DNA of 64,000 bases, taken from Lachnospiraceae bacterium JC7 (GTDB taxonomy: Bacteria; Bacillota; Clostridia; Lachnospirales; Lachnospiraceae). The stretch spans positions 62,001-126,000 of the forward strand of contig ALYD01000003.1 of NCBI GenBank assembly GCA_000513555.1. Direction: 5' to 3'. This document shows positions 7,968 through 18,000 of the stretch, piece after piece. The position numbers were made by a program, and so were the translations under genes. Numbering within the stretch: the stretch's first letter is position 1; each line of letters begins with the position of its first letter. The notes below the pieces were generated by a model. The model made no database searches, was not told the DNA's origin, and saw only the letters and a program-made list of their open reading frames with translations.

Positions 7968-9410
7968 CTAGAACATCCAATAAGGAATCTGCATCTTGTA
8001 AATGCTGTTCATCCATGTGGCCCTGTTTGCTCTTTGTATATCCAGCGTATTGATTATCACAGATCTGGTCCTCATGGTTCCCGTACCGTCAAAACTGCCT
8101 ATGGAGCTCGATGCACTGACAACATAGTATTTTCCGTTCACCATGCCCAGATACATCATTTCATGTCCCTTCAGGAACAATATGCTTCCTATAGGCATAT
8201 TATTGAGTATGGATGCCTTCTGTTCATCCGGCAGATCCGTTACATCAAAATTAAATGCATCTGATGCTGCCTGCCATGTTGTATTTCTCGGAAGTACCAG
8301 TCCGAAACATCTGTAAACATCCGTCATGTAACCCGAGCAGTCATTAGACGAAAGCATGCCTCCCCAGCCGTATGTCTCTCCGAGCATATTGAAGGCCACT
8401 GTGATTATATTCCTTGTGGTAAGAGGCAGATATCCTTCATGTACACCCGCTATGGCACTCACGAGCGCAGTCTCCTTTATATACCTTCCGTCAGCGCCTC
8501 TGACGGGAATATAAACCACGTAATTCCCCACAGAGGAACGATTCGTGATCCTGTTTCCTATCGAACCCGCAGGAGCCTGTTCAAGCACTGTTCCCATGGT
8601 CAGTACCAGATTTGAGAGCTCCGGATTCGTATTGGACTCAGCAAGCATAAGTCTTGGTCTTGTGACTACGAGACAACGCTCTGCCGGAATATCCCATGCA
8701 TTTAACCATTCCGACTTGGAAGAGCATATAGCTACGTCTGAAACCTTGACCCATCCGCTGCAGTTTGCAGACAGCGCATAGTACCACTGGCCGTCTGCAG
8801 ATACAGTCCTGATTACAAGCGGCTCATTCACCCTTACTCCTGACAGGGCATTGTAATCAAAATTCAGATCCCCCTGCTCATCGGTTATTATGGCATCTGT
8901 CGGAAATGCACACAGCAGAGACCTCTTAACTGCTATTCCGTACATCGGAGCCATGCTCTGAACCCCAGTCTGGTTCTGGGTATTCAACACTATCGCCTGT
9001 ATCAGCTCATCACTCAGGATATTTCCGTAACGATCGAAATAGCCCTTTTCCTGATAACTCTTCAGATCCTTCCCCGACTCCTCCAGAAGTCTGGCATTGA
9101 AGCTCATTACATCCGTGATCTCACTATAATTGCGGAGATCATTCATGTTTGTTTTCTCGTTGGCAAGATTCGCTGCATTTATCCTTTGTATAGTTCCCTG
9201 ATCCGCCAGGATCGTATCCGCTTCTCCGCCTCTCAGCATCAGCCAGAACTCCGGTGTATTCATTTCCGCTGTTACATCCGGCATATACTGCACCGAAGCC
9301 ACAGCATTCATAGGCTGTACAGCCAGCATGAATACCGAAGCCGCAATCGTCGCAACTGTTTTCAGCCCTTTACCCGCCTTCGACATCGCAAAACAGCATT
9401 TTGATTTCAT
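7968..9410 (-). CDS. Secreted NlpC/P60 cell-wall hydrolase with SH3-type domains
   Basis: A 480-residue exported protein. A signal peptide (residues ~1-39, basic then hydrophobic, ending NAVASV) is followed by a helical region, two SH3-like stretches (~165-310) and a C-terminal NlpC/P60 domain. The domain shows YGWGGMLSSNDCSGY with the catalytic Cys and GHEMMYLG with the catalytic His. Such enzymes cut D-Glu to diamino-acid peptide bonds in peptidoglycan; the family with SH3 plus NlpC/P60 is often involved in wall recycling or daughter-cell separation. Start set by GAGAGGGGG before the ATG. Confidence 0.85.
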   Translation of the reverse strand: MKSKCCFAMSKAGKGLKTVATIAASVFMLAVQPMNAVASVQYMPDVTAEMNTPEFWLMLRGGEADTILADQGTIQRINAANLANEKTNMNDLRNYSEITDVMSFNARLLEESGKDLKSYQEKGYFDRYGNILSDELIQAIVLNTQNQTGVQSMAPMYGIAVKRSLLCAFPTDAIITDEQGDLNFDYNALSGVRVNEPLVIRTVSADGQWYYALSANCSGWVKVSDVAICSSKSEWLNAWDIPAERCLVVTRPRLMLAESNTNPELSNLVLTMGTVLEQAPAGSIGNRITNRSSVGNYVVYIPVRGADGRYIKETALVSAIAGVHEGYLPLTTRNIITVAFNMLGETYGWGGMLSSNDCSGYMTDVYRCFGLVLPRNTTWQAASDAFNFDVTDLPDEQKASILNNMPIGSILFLKGHEMMYLGMVNGKYYVVSASSSIGSFDGTGTMRTRSVIINTLDIQRANRATWMNSIYKMQIPYWMF

Positions 9411-9492
9411 AATGCCCCCTCTCTTAAAAACTATCCTACAACGCTTTATATTATACTCGTTTCCGGCGACCTGATGTATCTTTTTGTAGCGT

Positions 9493-9525
9493 AAAAAGAG
9501 CCTCAGGTTATTCCTGAGGCTCTTG
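9493..9525 (-). terminator. Terminator of the tRNA operon
   Basis: Minus strand: AGAGCCTCAGG-AATAA-CCTGAGGCTCT followed by TTTT. Perfect 11-bp stem directly after tRNA-Gly(GCC). Confidence 0.9.
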
Positions 9526-9528
9526 AGA

Positions 9529-9600
9529 AGCGCGAGACGGGGATCGAACCCGCGATCTTCGCCTTGGCAAGGCGACGTAGTACCACTCTACTACTCGCGC
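9529..9600 (-). tRNA. tRNA-Gly (anticodon GCC)
   Basis: Cloverleaf read on the minus strand: acceptor GCGCGAG/CTCGCGC, anticodon loop TTGCCAA, T-loop GGTTCGATCCC. CCA is not encoded. Confidence 0.95.
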
Positions 9601-9655
9601 ATATTCTGTTGAGAGGATCCTGACAACCACTGTCATCAGTTCGAATCTCTCTGAG

Positions 9656-9728
<73 letters not shown>

Positions 9729-9733
9729 AACGC

Positions 9734-9804
9734 AGCGGGTGATGGGAATCGAACCCACATGTTCAGCTTGGAAGGCTGACATTCTACCATTGAACTACAC
9801 CCGC
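9734..9804 (-). tRNA. tRNA-Gly (anticodon UCC)
   Basis: 71-nt cloverleaf on the minus strand: acceptor GCGGGTG/CACCCGC, anticodon loop CTTCCAA, T-loop GGTTCGATTCC. First gene of a three-tRNA transcript with two glycine acceptors. Confidence 0.95.
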
Positions 9805-9842
9805 GAAGGTCTTTCGCGCCGCTCATTTGTGACGCGAGTGTT

Positions 9843-9871
9843 ATATTACACTAGAAAAACCTGTTTGTCAA
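9843..9871 (-). promoter_or_regulatory. Promoter of the tRNA operon
   Basis: Minus strand: perfect TTGACA (9866-9871), 17-bp spacer, TAATAT (9843-9848). Confidence 0.85.
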
Positions 9872-9898
9872 CAAATAATAAAAAATTTCTAAAAAAGC

Positions 9899-11983
9899 TT
9901 ATCTGCTGCGTGTTGCCAGATTGCAATAGTAAATCTTGCCGGTATACGGACGGCAATGTGATTTGTAAATACCCTTTTCGATATAATGCTTGGTCTGTCC
10001 CGCATTATATCTTTCTTTCTCCGTAAGAAGTACCCGCACCATCTGATTGTTTTCTTTTATTCCGGTACGCCATACCGGAATCTGCAGCGTGAATTCCTCC
10101 TCACCGCAGTTTATAACGATGATGGATACCTCATTCTTATACAGGCGGGCATAAACAACATAGTTGTATCCTGCCATGAGCTTCATCACCGAACCATACT
10201 TGAACACATCATATCTCTTATGTACTTCCGACAGGTAGTGATGAAAATCTATAAGCTCCAGATCCTCATGCCCCCATGGGTACGGCCTTCTGGAATCCGG
10301 CTCGGTCCAACCGGTCATCCCGGCCTCGTCACCGTAATATAGAGTAGGCGCTCCGGGCCATGTCATCTGCATCATGGCTCCAAGCCTGTACAGAGCCACA
10401 TTTACCCCCTGATCAGCCTCATATGAACCACAGGTAGCTATTCTTCCCACCTTCATACTGGTTCTGGTCATAAAACGGCTGTGATCATGATTTGAGAGCT
10501 GATTCATGGAACACAGTACCGAGATCTCCGGCATACGTGACATATGATAGGTCATGGAATCGAAAAATCTCTTTCCATCACCCCTCAGCCTGTCGTCTCT
10601 TGAATCGGAATGCTTCTCCATACCCGTCAGGAACCATGTTATAGGCTCCATAAAGGCATCATAATTCATGATGGTATCCCATTCATCGCCCTGAAGCCAC
10701 CAGAACGGATCTCCATAATGCTCCGCAAGGATAACTGCATCCGGATTGGCCTGCTTGACAACCTTTCGGAATCTCTTCCAGAACAGATGGTTGTAATCAC
10801 CCGTATGACCCAGATCGGCGGCAACATCAAGACGCCATCCGTCCACATTGTACGGAGGACTGACCCACTTCTTTCCTACTGACAGGATTTTGTTCTCCAG
10901 CTCTTTGGAACCCTCATAATTAAGCTTGGGAAGGGTATCATTGCCCCACCACTTCTCATAGGTGTTGTTCTTCGGCCATGCGCCATCGGAATTGTCTCCG
11001 AAAGCAAAGTAGTTATGATAAGGACTGTCCTTTAACTGATAGGCTCCCGCCTGATAATCATTGGACTTATCCTTGTAATTATAGAAATTGGACTTGTTCA
11101 TCCACTTGTTGTAGGAGCCGCAGTGATTGAACACTCCGTCAATTATGACGCGCATCCCTCTCTTATGACACTCCTGCACGAATTTGAGGAACAGACTGTC
11201 ACTGGCCTCAAGGTTCTCAAGATGGGTGGTACGCACAGAATACTTGGTGGCTCGTGCATTGTCCGTTTCCCAGTCTTCAACTACAGAACCGCCGTCTTTA
11301 ACTATCTTTCCGATGTGCGGATCTATGTGATCGTAATCCTGAATATCATATTTGTGATTGGAAGGAGACACAAACAAAGGATTGAAATAAATGACCTGAA
11401 CTCCCAGATACTGGATATAATCAAGCTTATCCATTACCCCCTGCAGATCTCCGCCATAGAACCTGTGCACATCAAATGGCTCTACCGGTGTTTCCCAGTT
11501 CTCAATTCCCTTTACCGCTCTCCCGAGATAGATATACTCGTTGTTCTTTACATTGTTGCTCTTGTCACCATCATAGAATCTGTCGATAAAGATCTGGTAC
11601 ATGATGGCTCCCTTGACCCAGTCTGGAACATGAAATCCCGGCATAAGGTGGAAAGCCAGCTGCGGATTCATATCCGGTGAAACTCCGAGCTGATTATAAT
11701 GCAGCTCCTCTCCCTGTTTCTCAATGAAAAAGCTGTAACTGAGCATGGCGTTGCCCACGACAACCTGATACTCATAAAAATCGAAATAATCGTCGCTGAA
11801 AATACGACGCATACGATCCTTGGTATCGCTCTCGTGGAAATAAATGTAAACAGCGTCTACATCCTGATATTTAGTTCTGAATCGTATTTTCACGGTATCT
11901 CCGGGATTCTGCTCTGCAGGTGAACGATAGTCATCGCTTCCCGCTGTGTAGAGTGAATCCCAGTTGATCTCACTCATTGCCAT
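9899..11983 (-). CDS. GH13 alpha-glycosidase, neopullulanase/maltogenic amylase type
   Basis: A 694-residue enzyme without signal peptide, so cytoplasmic. An N-terminal beta domain (~1-130) resembles CBM34, then the catalytic barrel: DGVFNH (region I), GWRLDVAADL with the nucleophile Asp, ILAEHYGD with the acid/base Glu, and SNHDHSRF with the third Asp. QIFIDRFYDGD and the CBM34-like domain point to the neopullulanase/cyclomaltodextrinase group, which cuts imported maltodextrins, pullulan pieces or cyclodextrins. It follows hpt by 68 bp without a clear terminator and may be cotranscribed. It fits with the nearby glgC/glgD alpha-glucan genes. Confidence 0.88.
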   Translation of the reverse strand: MAMSEINWDSLYTAGSDDYRSPAEQNPGDTVKIRFRTKYQDVDAVYIYFHESDTKDRMRRIFSDDYFDFYEYQVVVGNAMLSYSFFIEKQGEELHYNQLGVSPDMNPQLAFHLMPGFHVPDWVKGAIMYQIFIDRFYDGDKSNNVKNNEYIYLGRAVKGIENWETPVEPFDVHRFYGGDLQGVMDKLDYIQYLGVQVIYFNPLFVSPSNHKYDIQDYDHIDPHIGKIVKDGGSVVEDWETDNARATKYSVRTTHLENLEASDSLFLKFVQECHKRGMRVIIDGVFNHCGSYNKWMNKSNFYNYKDKSNDYQAGAYQLKDSPYHNYFAFGDNSDGAWPKNNTYEKWWGNDTLPKLNYEGSKELENKILSVGKKWVSPPYNVDGWRLDVAADLGHTGDYNHLFWKRFRKVVKQANPDAVILAEHYGDPFWWLQGDEWDTIMNYDAFMEPITWFLTGMEKHSDSRDDRLRGDGKRFFDSMTYHMSRMPEISVLCSMNQLSNHDHSRFMTRTSMKVGRIATCGSYEADQGVNVALYRLGAMMQMTWPGAPTLYYGDEAGMTGWTEPDSRRPYPWGHEDLELIDFHHYLSEVHKRYDVFKYGSVMKLMAGYNYVVYARLYKNEVSIIVINCGEEEFTLQIPVWRTGIKENNQMVRVLLTEKERYNAGQTKHYIEKGIYKSHCRPYTGKIYYCNLATRSR

Positions 11984-12051
11984 GAAGTTCTACTCTTCTT
12001 TCTCACAAATCATAGGACTGAGTGGGACAGGTCATGCCCACAATGCTACAT

Positions 12052-12582
12052 TTATTTATCGAACTCAACTACTCCGATATAAGGAAGATTACGATATCTC
12101 TGATCATAATCAAGGCCGTAGCCTACTACGAACTCATCAGGAATCTCGAAACATGAATACTTTACAGGAACTTCCTTCTCACGGCGTGAAGGCTTGTTAA
12201 GCAGTGTACATATCTCAATGGACTTCGGATTACGATCCATGAGGAGCTTGCTTAAATGACTGAGTGTGTGTCCTGAATCGATGATATCCTCAACTATCAT
12301 AACACTCTTGCCCTCCAGCGGCTCATCGAGATCCTTTACGATCTTTACGATACCGCTTGATGTTGTTCCGGAACCATAGCTTGAAACAGACATGAAGTCG
12401 AAGGAAATGTCCACATCATGTATTCTCTTCGCAAGCTCGCACATGAACATGGCTCCACCCTTAAGTATACATATCAGATGAAGTGACTTTCCCTTATACT
12501 CCTCTGAGATCTTCTCAGCTATCTCAACGATCTTCTCCTCGATTTCTTTCTCAGGAATCAGTACTCTTACATGCTCCGTCAT
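12052..12582 (-). CDS. hpt: Hypoxanthine phosphoribosyltransferase
   Basis: A 176-residue purine salvage enzyme making IMP or GMP from hypoxanthine or guanine and PRPP. The PRPP-binding loop VMIVEDIIDSGHTL and the early ILKGGAMFM loop are intact, and length is normal. AGGAG precedes the ATG. It overlaps the end of tilS by 32 bp, keeping the tilS-hpt pair of Bacillus and Clostridia; ftsH, usually next, is absent here. Confidence 0.93.
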   Translation of the reverse strand: MTEHVRVLIPEKEIEEKIVEIAEKISEEYKGKSLHLICILKGGAMFMCELAKRIHDVDISFDFMSVSSYGSGTTSSGIVKIVKDLDEPLEGKSVMIVEDIIDSGHTLSHLSKLLMDRNPKSIEICTLLNKPSRREKEVPVKYSCFEIPDEFVVGYGLDYDQRYRNLPYIGVVEFDK

Positions 12583-13693
12583 TATTCTTTCTCCTTTTAA
12601 TGCTTATAATCTCCTGATTTATCCTCAAAACCAGATGCTTTTTTCGATAATCGGCGCTCATTTTATAAGGAAGATCCAGATGTGCATTACCCGGACCGTA
12701 GATCAGCCTGTCCATATCACGGAAATGAACTGCTCCCCAGTCTTTGAGCGGTGTCCCTATGCGCCTTATCAATTCGATCATGACATACTGTCTCACCAGC
12801 TCAGGATAATTCTTAAGCTCAGTCACAGGTATGGATATCTCCATCCCCGCCTGTCCTATCCTGTCAGGATCCTTCATCTCAGCATATTTATCGACATATT
12901 CAGAAGCAAGTCTTACAAAAAAGCCTTCCGCTTCCCTGAGTATATCTGCCGTATGAGCGATATGGGCACTGGCCTCCGGATTGATCTCCCTGAGTCCCGG
13001 GAGAATCTCACTTCTTATATGATTTCTTGTGTACTGAGTATCAAGATTAGTCGAATCGATAACATAGGAAATATCGTTATCTTTAAGCTTACTCAGTATA
13101 TATTCTCTCTTCACCGAAAGCAATGGACGAATTATAAAACCCCTCCTGGGTTCCATACCGGCCAGGCCCCGTATACCTGAACCTCGCACAAGATTATGAA
13201 GCACCGTTTCTGCCTGATCATCCATATGATGCGCCACCGCTATAAGGCATCGAACAGATCTTTCACCCTCCGGTTCATCTCTGAACCTGTCTTCGATTTC
13301 TTTTCTGGTTTCTTCAAATACTTCGTATCTTAGAATCCTCGCCGCTTCCTCAAGGCTCATTCCCTTTGATCCGGCAAGTCCCGGAGCATCAACAAAAACC
13401 TTTTTAAACGGTATATTCCAGTTTTCACAGAGCTCTTCGGAGAAATTCATATCCCTGTCCGCTTCCTCTCCCCGGATTCCGTGGTGGACGTGAACCGCAT
13501 GAAGCTTATATCCAAGGTACTCCTTAAACTGATCAAGAGCATATAACAGAAAAACCGAATCTGGCCCCCCCGACAGCCCCACCAGTACATGATCACCCTT
13601 TTCTATCAGCTGATGGTTCAGAATATAATTCCGGATATCAAGCATCTGCCTGTCCATCTTTGTATCTTTTTTCATGAAATTTTCAATTCCCAT
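12551..13693 (-). CDS. tilS: tRNA(Ile)-lysidine synthetase
   Basis: A protein of up to 380 residues that turns C34 of the minor tRNA-Ile into lysidine so that AUA is read as isoleucine. The PP-loop SGGPDS lies near residue 43, HVHHGIRG and AHHMDDQAETVL follow, as in TilS. The shorter C-terminus than in some relatives is common in Clostridia. The start is uncertain: a TATAAT box ends only 8 bp before the ATG at 13693, so the mRNA would be leaderless from there. ATGs at 13675 and 13657 are alternatives but lack a well-placed ribosome-binding site. Confidence 0.9.
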   Translation of the reverse strand: MGIENFMKKDTKMDRQMLDIRNYILNHQLIEKGDHVLVGLSGGPDSVFLLYALDQFKEYLGYKLHAVHVHHGIRGEEADRDMNFSEELCENWNIPFKKVFVDAPGLAGSKGMSLEEAARILRYEVFEETRKEIEDRFRDEPEGERSVRCLIAVAHHMDDQAETVLHNLVRGSGIRGLAGMEPRRGFIIRPLLSVKREYILSKLKDNDISYVIDSTNLDTQYTRNHIRSEILPGLREINPEASAHIAHTADILREAEGFFVRLASEYVDKYAEMKDPDRIGQAGMEISIPVTELKNYPELVRQYVMIELIRRIGTPLKDWGAVHFRDMDRLIYGPGNAHLDLPYKMSADYRKKHLVLRINQEIISIKRRKNNDGACKSTDS

Positions 13694-13700
13694 ATTTACT

Positions 13701-13729
13701 ATTATACCAACAAACTATTATTTCATTAA
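13701..13729 (-). promoter_or_regulatory. Promoter abutting the tilS start
   Basis: Minus strand: TTAATG (13724-13729), 17-bp spacer, TATAAT (13701-13706). The predicted start site falls at about 13694, on the first possible start codon. Confidence 0.55.
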
Positions 13730-13767
13730 CCTTAAATCCACAGCTAATGACATTTTTCTTAAATTTT

Positions 13768-13801
13768 TGTACAAAAAAAGAGGGTATACACCCTCTTTGA
13801 T
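13768..13801 (-). terminator. Terminator after divIC
   Basis: Minus strand: AAAGAGGGT-GTAT-ACCCTCTTT with more T. It separates divIC from tilS. Confidence 0.85.
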
Positions 13802-13808
13802 GCTGAAA

Positions 13809-14120
13809 TTACTTATCCGAATCCGGTTTTATGATAATCTCATCCGGCAATTTAAGACCAAATATCTCTCTGGCCTTTTCCATAGTGAATTCCTTTGTCT
13901 TTACGTATATTTTTTTCTGCTCCAGCTCTTCAGACAGTCTCTTCTGCTCATCTATGTCAGCCTGTAAGCTTTCTTCCTGAAGCTGATATTCGTGGGCCTG
14001 CTCCCTCAGAGTCACACTACGCACATGAATCGCAAAGGCGATAAATAAGACAACTATCGTAATTCCGATGATCGCCAGACGGTTAGATGTTTCATTTTTA
14101 TTTCTTCGTCTGTTTTTCAT
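13809..14120 (-). CDS. divIC: Septum formation initiator (DivIC/FtsB family)
   Basis: A 103-residue bitopic membrane protein: basic N-terminus, one helix (LAIIGITIVVLFIAFAI), a leucine/glutamine-rich coiled coil and the ending EIFGLKLPDEIIIKPD, which matches the (A)R..lGl..pgE motif of DivIC/FtsB. It joins FtsL and FtsQ/DivIB in the divisome and activates septal wall synthesis. AGAGG touches the ATG at 14129 but is 9 nt from the one at 14120, so the latter is taken. Its place after rqcP matches Bacillus, where yabP and yabQ lie between; those two are missing here. Confidence 0.88.
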   Translation of the reverse strand: MKNRRRNKNETSNRLAIIGITIVVLFIAFAIHVRSVTLREQAHEYQLQEESLQADIDEQKRLSEELEQKKIYVKTKEFTMEKAREIFGLKLPDEIIIKPDSDK

Positions 14121-14201
14121 GTTTTTCATCCTCTGTTTGGATTATAAACTCTTGAATTTCAAATAGCAAGAATTGCAGTCTGTGAAGCTCCGGAGTCAGT
14201 A

Positions 14202-14441
14202 TCAAAGATACTCATACATATCCTTGGAATCTTCCTTATGAACGGTTTCCTGAATAGCCGTTACCTTTACCTTAACAGACTTTGTACCGAAGGACACTTC
14301 GATAATGTCTCCGATCTTAACTTCTGTGCCGGCCTTCGCCACCTTATCGTTTATCATGACACGTCCTGTATCGCAGGCTTCATTGGCAACAGTACGTCTC
14401 TTAATAAGTCTTGATACTTTGAGATACTTGTCTAAACGCAT
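14202..14441 (-). CDS. rqcP: S4-domain RNA-binding protein RqcP (YabO)
   Basis: A 79-residue protein that is almost wholly an S4 domain: MRLDKYLKVSRLIKRRTVA opens it and GRVMINDKVAKAG follows. RqcP works with RqcH on stalled 50S subunits to add C-terminal alanine tails during ribosome quality control. GGGAG lies before the ATG. Position between HU and divIC is the conserved one. Confidence 0.9.
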   Translation of the reverse strand: MRLDKYLKVSRLIKRRTVANEACDTGRVMINDKVAKAGTEVKIGDIIEVSFGTKSVKVKVTAIQETVHKEDSKDMYEYL

Positions 14442-14474
14442 AAATCTCCCAACCTTTTAAACTGTTAAATGTTC

Positions 14475-14505
14475 AAAAAAGGATGGCTGCAATGCAACCA
14501 TCCTT
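14475..14505 (-). terminator. Terminator after the HU gene
   Basis: Minus strand: AAGGATGG-TTGC/GCAG-CCATCCTT followed by TTTT. It isolates the highly expressed HU gene from rqcP. Confidence 0.85.
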
Positions 14506-14551
14506 AATGTTAACTATAAATTCAAAAACATGTTTTTGAGTTCAAAGGAAA

Positions 14552-14824
14552 TTAGTTAACCTTGTCCTTAAGAGCCTTACCAGCCTTGAATCTTGGAGCC
14601 TTTGAAGCCTCAATCTTCATTGTTGCACCAGTTCTAGGATTTCTACCCTCACGAGCAGCTCTCTCAGCAACATCGAATGTACCAAATCCAATAAGCTGAA
14701 CCTTGTCACCGTTAGCAAGTGCATCTGAAATAGCATCGAAGATGCCCTTTACTGCAGCTTCAGCATCCTTCTTTGAAAGATCAGCTCTCTTAGCAACCTC
14801 TGCTACTAATTCTACTCTATTCAT
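14552..14824 (-). CDS. hup: DNA-binding protein HU
   Basis: A 90-residue histone-like protein that bends and compacts DNA as a dimer. It has the HU signature [18 protein letters not shown], including the beta-arm GRNPRTG and the proline that wedges into DNA. Length is standard. GGAGG precedes the ATG and a consensus promoter lies 87 bp upstream, fitting high expression as a single-gene unit. Confidence 0.96.
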   Translation of the reverse strand: MNRVELVAEVAKRADLSKKDAEAAVKGIFDAISDALANGDKVQLIGFGTFDVAERAAREGRNPRTGATMKIEASKAPRFKAGKALKDKVN

Positions 14825-14910
14825 GTTATTTTCCTCCGTAATACCATCAGATTTAAATTACCCGTCAACGCAGGTTTCCGATGTATCTTATACTTTGTTT
14901 CACGTTTGAA

Positions 14911-14939
14911 ATTATATATTTATATATGACTCATGTCAA
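14911..14939 (-). promoter_or_regulatory. Consensus promoter of the HU gene
   Basis: Minus strand: TTGACA (14934-14939), 17-bp spacer, TATAAT (14911-14916), both hexamers perfect. Confidence 0.88.
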
Positions 14940-15031
14940 CTAAGAACCGCATAATCCCGCGGTTTTTAGCCTTTTTTGCCCCTTTTGAAAGCATTATTTC
15001 AGATAAAAGTAATTTTCATCCGGAAACAGCA

Positions 15032-18000
15032 CTACTTTTTTATCCTTCCGAGAGTACTTTCAAGATGTTCAATAGTCTCCATCATGCTCCAGGTCTTCTC
15101 TCTGGTGCTCTGACGAAATACCATCATAGGTGACGCTCCGTTCGAAAATCTCAGCTGTCCGTAATTCTCTCTGATGACTTCAGGGATTGCATCCACCTTA
15201 ATGTCGGCATTTTTATCAAACAGTATCTTGAACATACCTCTGTCTATATCAGCCTCAGTAACATAACATCTGTGGGCAAGTGCCTTTAGCTTCGCAATAT
15301 GAAGAAGATTCTCACATTCAACCGGAAGTTCTCCGAAGCGGTCTATGAGTTCATCCTGCATATCACTGTAATCCTCATCTCCCGTGATAGAGGATATACG
15401 CTTGTATGTGTCAAGCTTCTGGGCTTCACTTGAAATGTACGAGTCCGGTATAAACGCATCTATATCGCAGTTTATCTGAGTATCAAATTCAGGAATTTCC
15501 TCGACCTCTCCCTTTTCTGCCATGACCGCTGTATTGAGAAGCTTACAGTAAAGATCGTAGCCCACTGCCTCCATATGTCCATGCTGCTCCGCGCCGAGAA
15601 CATTGCCGGCACCTCTTATCTCCAAATCTCTCATGGCGATACGGATACCGGATCCCAGCTGCGTGAACTCCTTAATGGCCTTTAGTCTCTTCTCGGATTC
15701 TTCGCTGAGCATCTTACCGCGGCGGTACATGAGAAATGCATAGGCAGTACGGCTGGATCTTCCCACACGGCCTCTTAACTGATAGAGCTGTGAAAGTCCC
15801 ATTCTCTCTGCATCCTGAATTATCAGAGTGTTGGCGTTGGGGATATCAAGTCCCGTCTCAATAATGGTGGTGGATACAAGTACGTCTATCTCTCCGTTAA
15901 TGAACTGCAGCATGATATCTTCAAGCTGGCTCTCCGACATCTGTCCATGGGCATAGGAAATCCTTGCATCAGGGCACAGTCTCTGAATATGAGCCGCTAT
16001 ATCGGCTATGTTATTCACTCTGTTGTAGACATAGTAAACCTGACCGTTTCTCGCCAGCTCCCTGCTGATGGCCTCTCTGATAAGCTCATCGTTATACTCC
16101 ATGACATAAGTCTGTATAGGCTGACGGTCTATAGGCGGCTCCTCCAGAACAGACATGTCTCTGATTCCGGCAAGAGACATATGAAGCGTTCTCGGGATAG
16201 GAGTTGCGGAAAGAGTCAGAACATCCACATTCTGCTTTAAATTCTTTATCTTTTCCTTGTGAGTCACTCCGAATCTCTGTTCCTCATCGATTATGAGAAG
16301 TCCCAGATCCCTGAACTGGACATCCTTGCTCAGAAGTCTGTGGGTTCCTATGACGATATCTGCCCTTCCGGCTTTTATATCCTCTATGGACTTCTTTATC
16401 TGCTGAGGTGTCCTGAATCTGCAAAGAAGGACGATGTTGACAGGGAATCCCTTCATTCTTTCCACGAAGGTGTTGTAAACCTGCTGAGCCAGTATGGTCG
16501 TTGGTACCAGATATGCAACCTGTTTCGAATCCTGTACTGCTTTAAATCCGGCTCTTAAAGCGATCTCCGTCTTACCGTAGCCTACATCTCCGCAGATAAG
16601 ACGATCCATGATCTTATGGCTCTCCATATCAGCCTTTGTGGCATCGATAGCAAGCTCCTGATCCACAGTCTCATCATAAGGAAACATTTCCTCAAATTCC
16701 TTCTGCCAGACAGTATCTCTTCCGAACTTGTACCCCGAAGTGTTCTGTCTCGCGGCATAGAGCTTCACCAGATCCTTGGCTATCTCCTTGACCGCATGCT
16801 GAACACGGCTTTTGGCTTTCTGCCACTCCGAACCTCCAAGCTTGTTCAGCTTCGGAGCCTTGCCCACATCCTGACTGGCGTACTTCTGTATTCCCTCCAG
16901 CTTCGTGGCAGGAAGATAAAGATTTCCTCCGTCACCATATTCCACCTTGATATAGTCCTTGGTGACTCCCTCGGACTTGATACGTTCTATACCTTTATAT
17001 ATTCCGATACCATGATCAATATGTACTACATAGTCCCCGACAGACAGTTCACTGAGCTTCGATATTTTCTGTCCGTCAAATTTCTTCTGCTTGCGTTTCT
17101 TTTTCACCACGTTGGCATTGCCGAACATGTCTCCTTCCGTAAGCAGGACAAATTTCTCCTGAGGAAACTGATATCCGCTGTTAAGCACACCGAACCGGAC
17201 CTGAATTGCACCTCTCTCCGCTTCCTCTCTTGCTGCATGAAGAGCGCCGGAACCGGAACGTCCTGAGCCTCCCGTTCCGGCAGACCCTCTCAGGCTGCCG
17301 GATCTTTCGCCGCTTTCCGTTGCCGCTTTATTTTCCGGTTTGATCACTCCACTCTCATAGGATCTGTTTACGGGATCCTTTTCAGAATCCTCCTTTGTGT
17401 CAGGACAGTACGCCCTGAGCTCATAGTCCCTGAGATCCTGAGCAAGTCTTGATGCTCTGGTCCTCGATGGACTTAAAAGCACTATCTCATAATTTTCCTT
17501 CTGCCAATGTTTAAGATCCTTTATGAGAAGCTCGAAACCGGATTTGTACGGAATAACCTCAGTAGTTTCGAAATGAAAGGACTGCTTCGAATCAAGCTCT
17601 TTCAGATTGGTTCCGAGAGTACTGAACGCAACCGTCCTTTTGTCGCATAACCGCTCCATGATCTGATCGATACCATAGATAAGCTTATCAGGATCTTTTT
17701 CATCATGAAGTCCCATCCCATTGGCTTCCAGGACCGCGGTGAGCTTTGCATGCTTCTGCATCTCACTGAGACGCGCTTCAAAGCTCTCTCTGAACTCCGT
17801 CTCCACCATCTCACCGCGCTCTTTAAGTCTGTCAGGTTCGTCAAGGAAAAAGACATCATCCTCTCCAAAATAATCAAGAAGACTTACCTCTTTCCCTTCG
17901 CTGCTGTTTCCGTTTGCCCTGTCAGATGCCGGATATATCTCAGCCTCCTCCAGAGTTTCTATGGATCTCTGGCTTTCCACATCAAAACTTCGTATATTAT

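Noticed and set aside
9739-10026. 95-codon plus-strand frame
   Set aside because: It begins in the antisense of tRNA-Gly(UCC) and overlaps the GH13 gene; the MMGIEPTCSAWKADILPLNY start is the well-known antisense-tRNA artefact.
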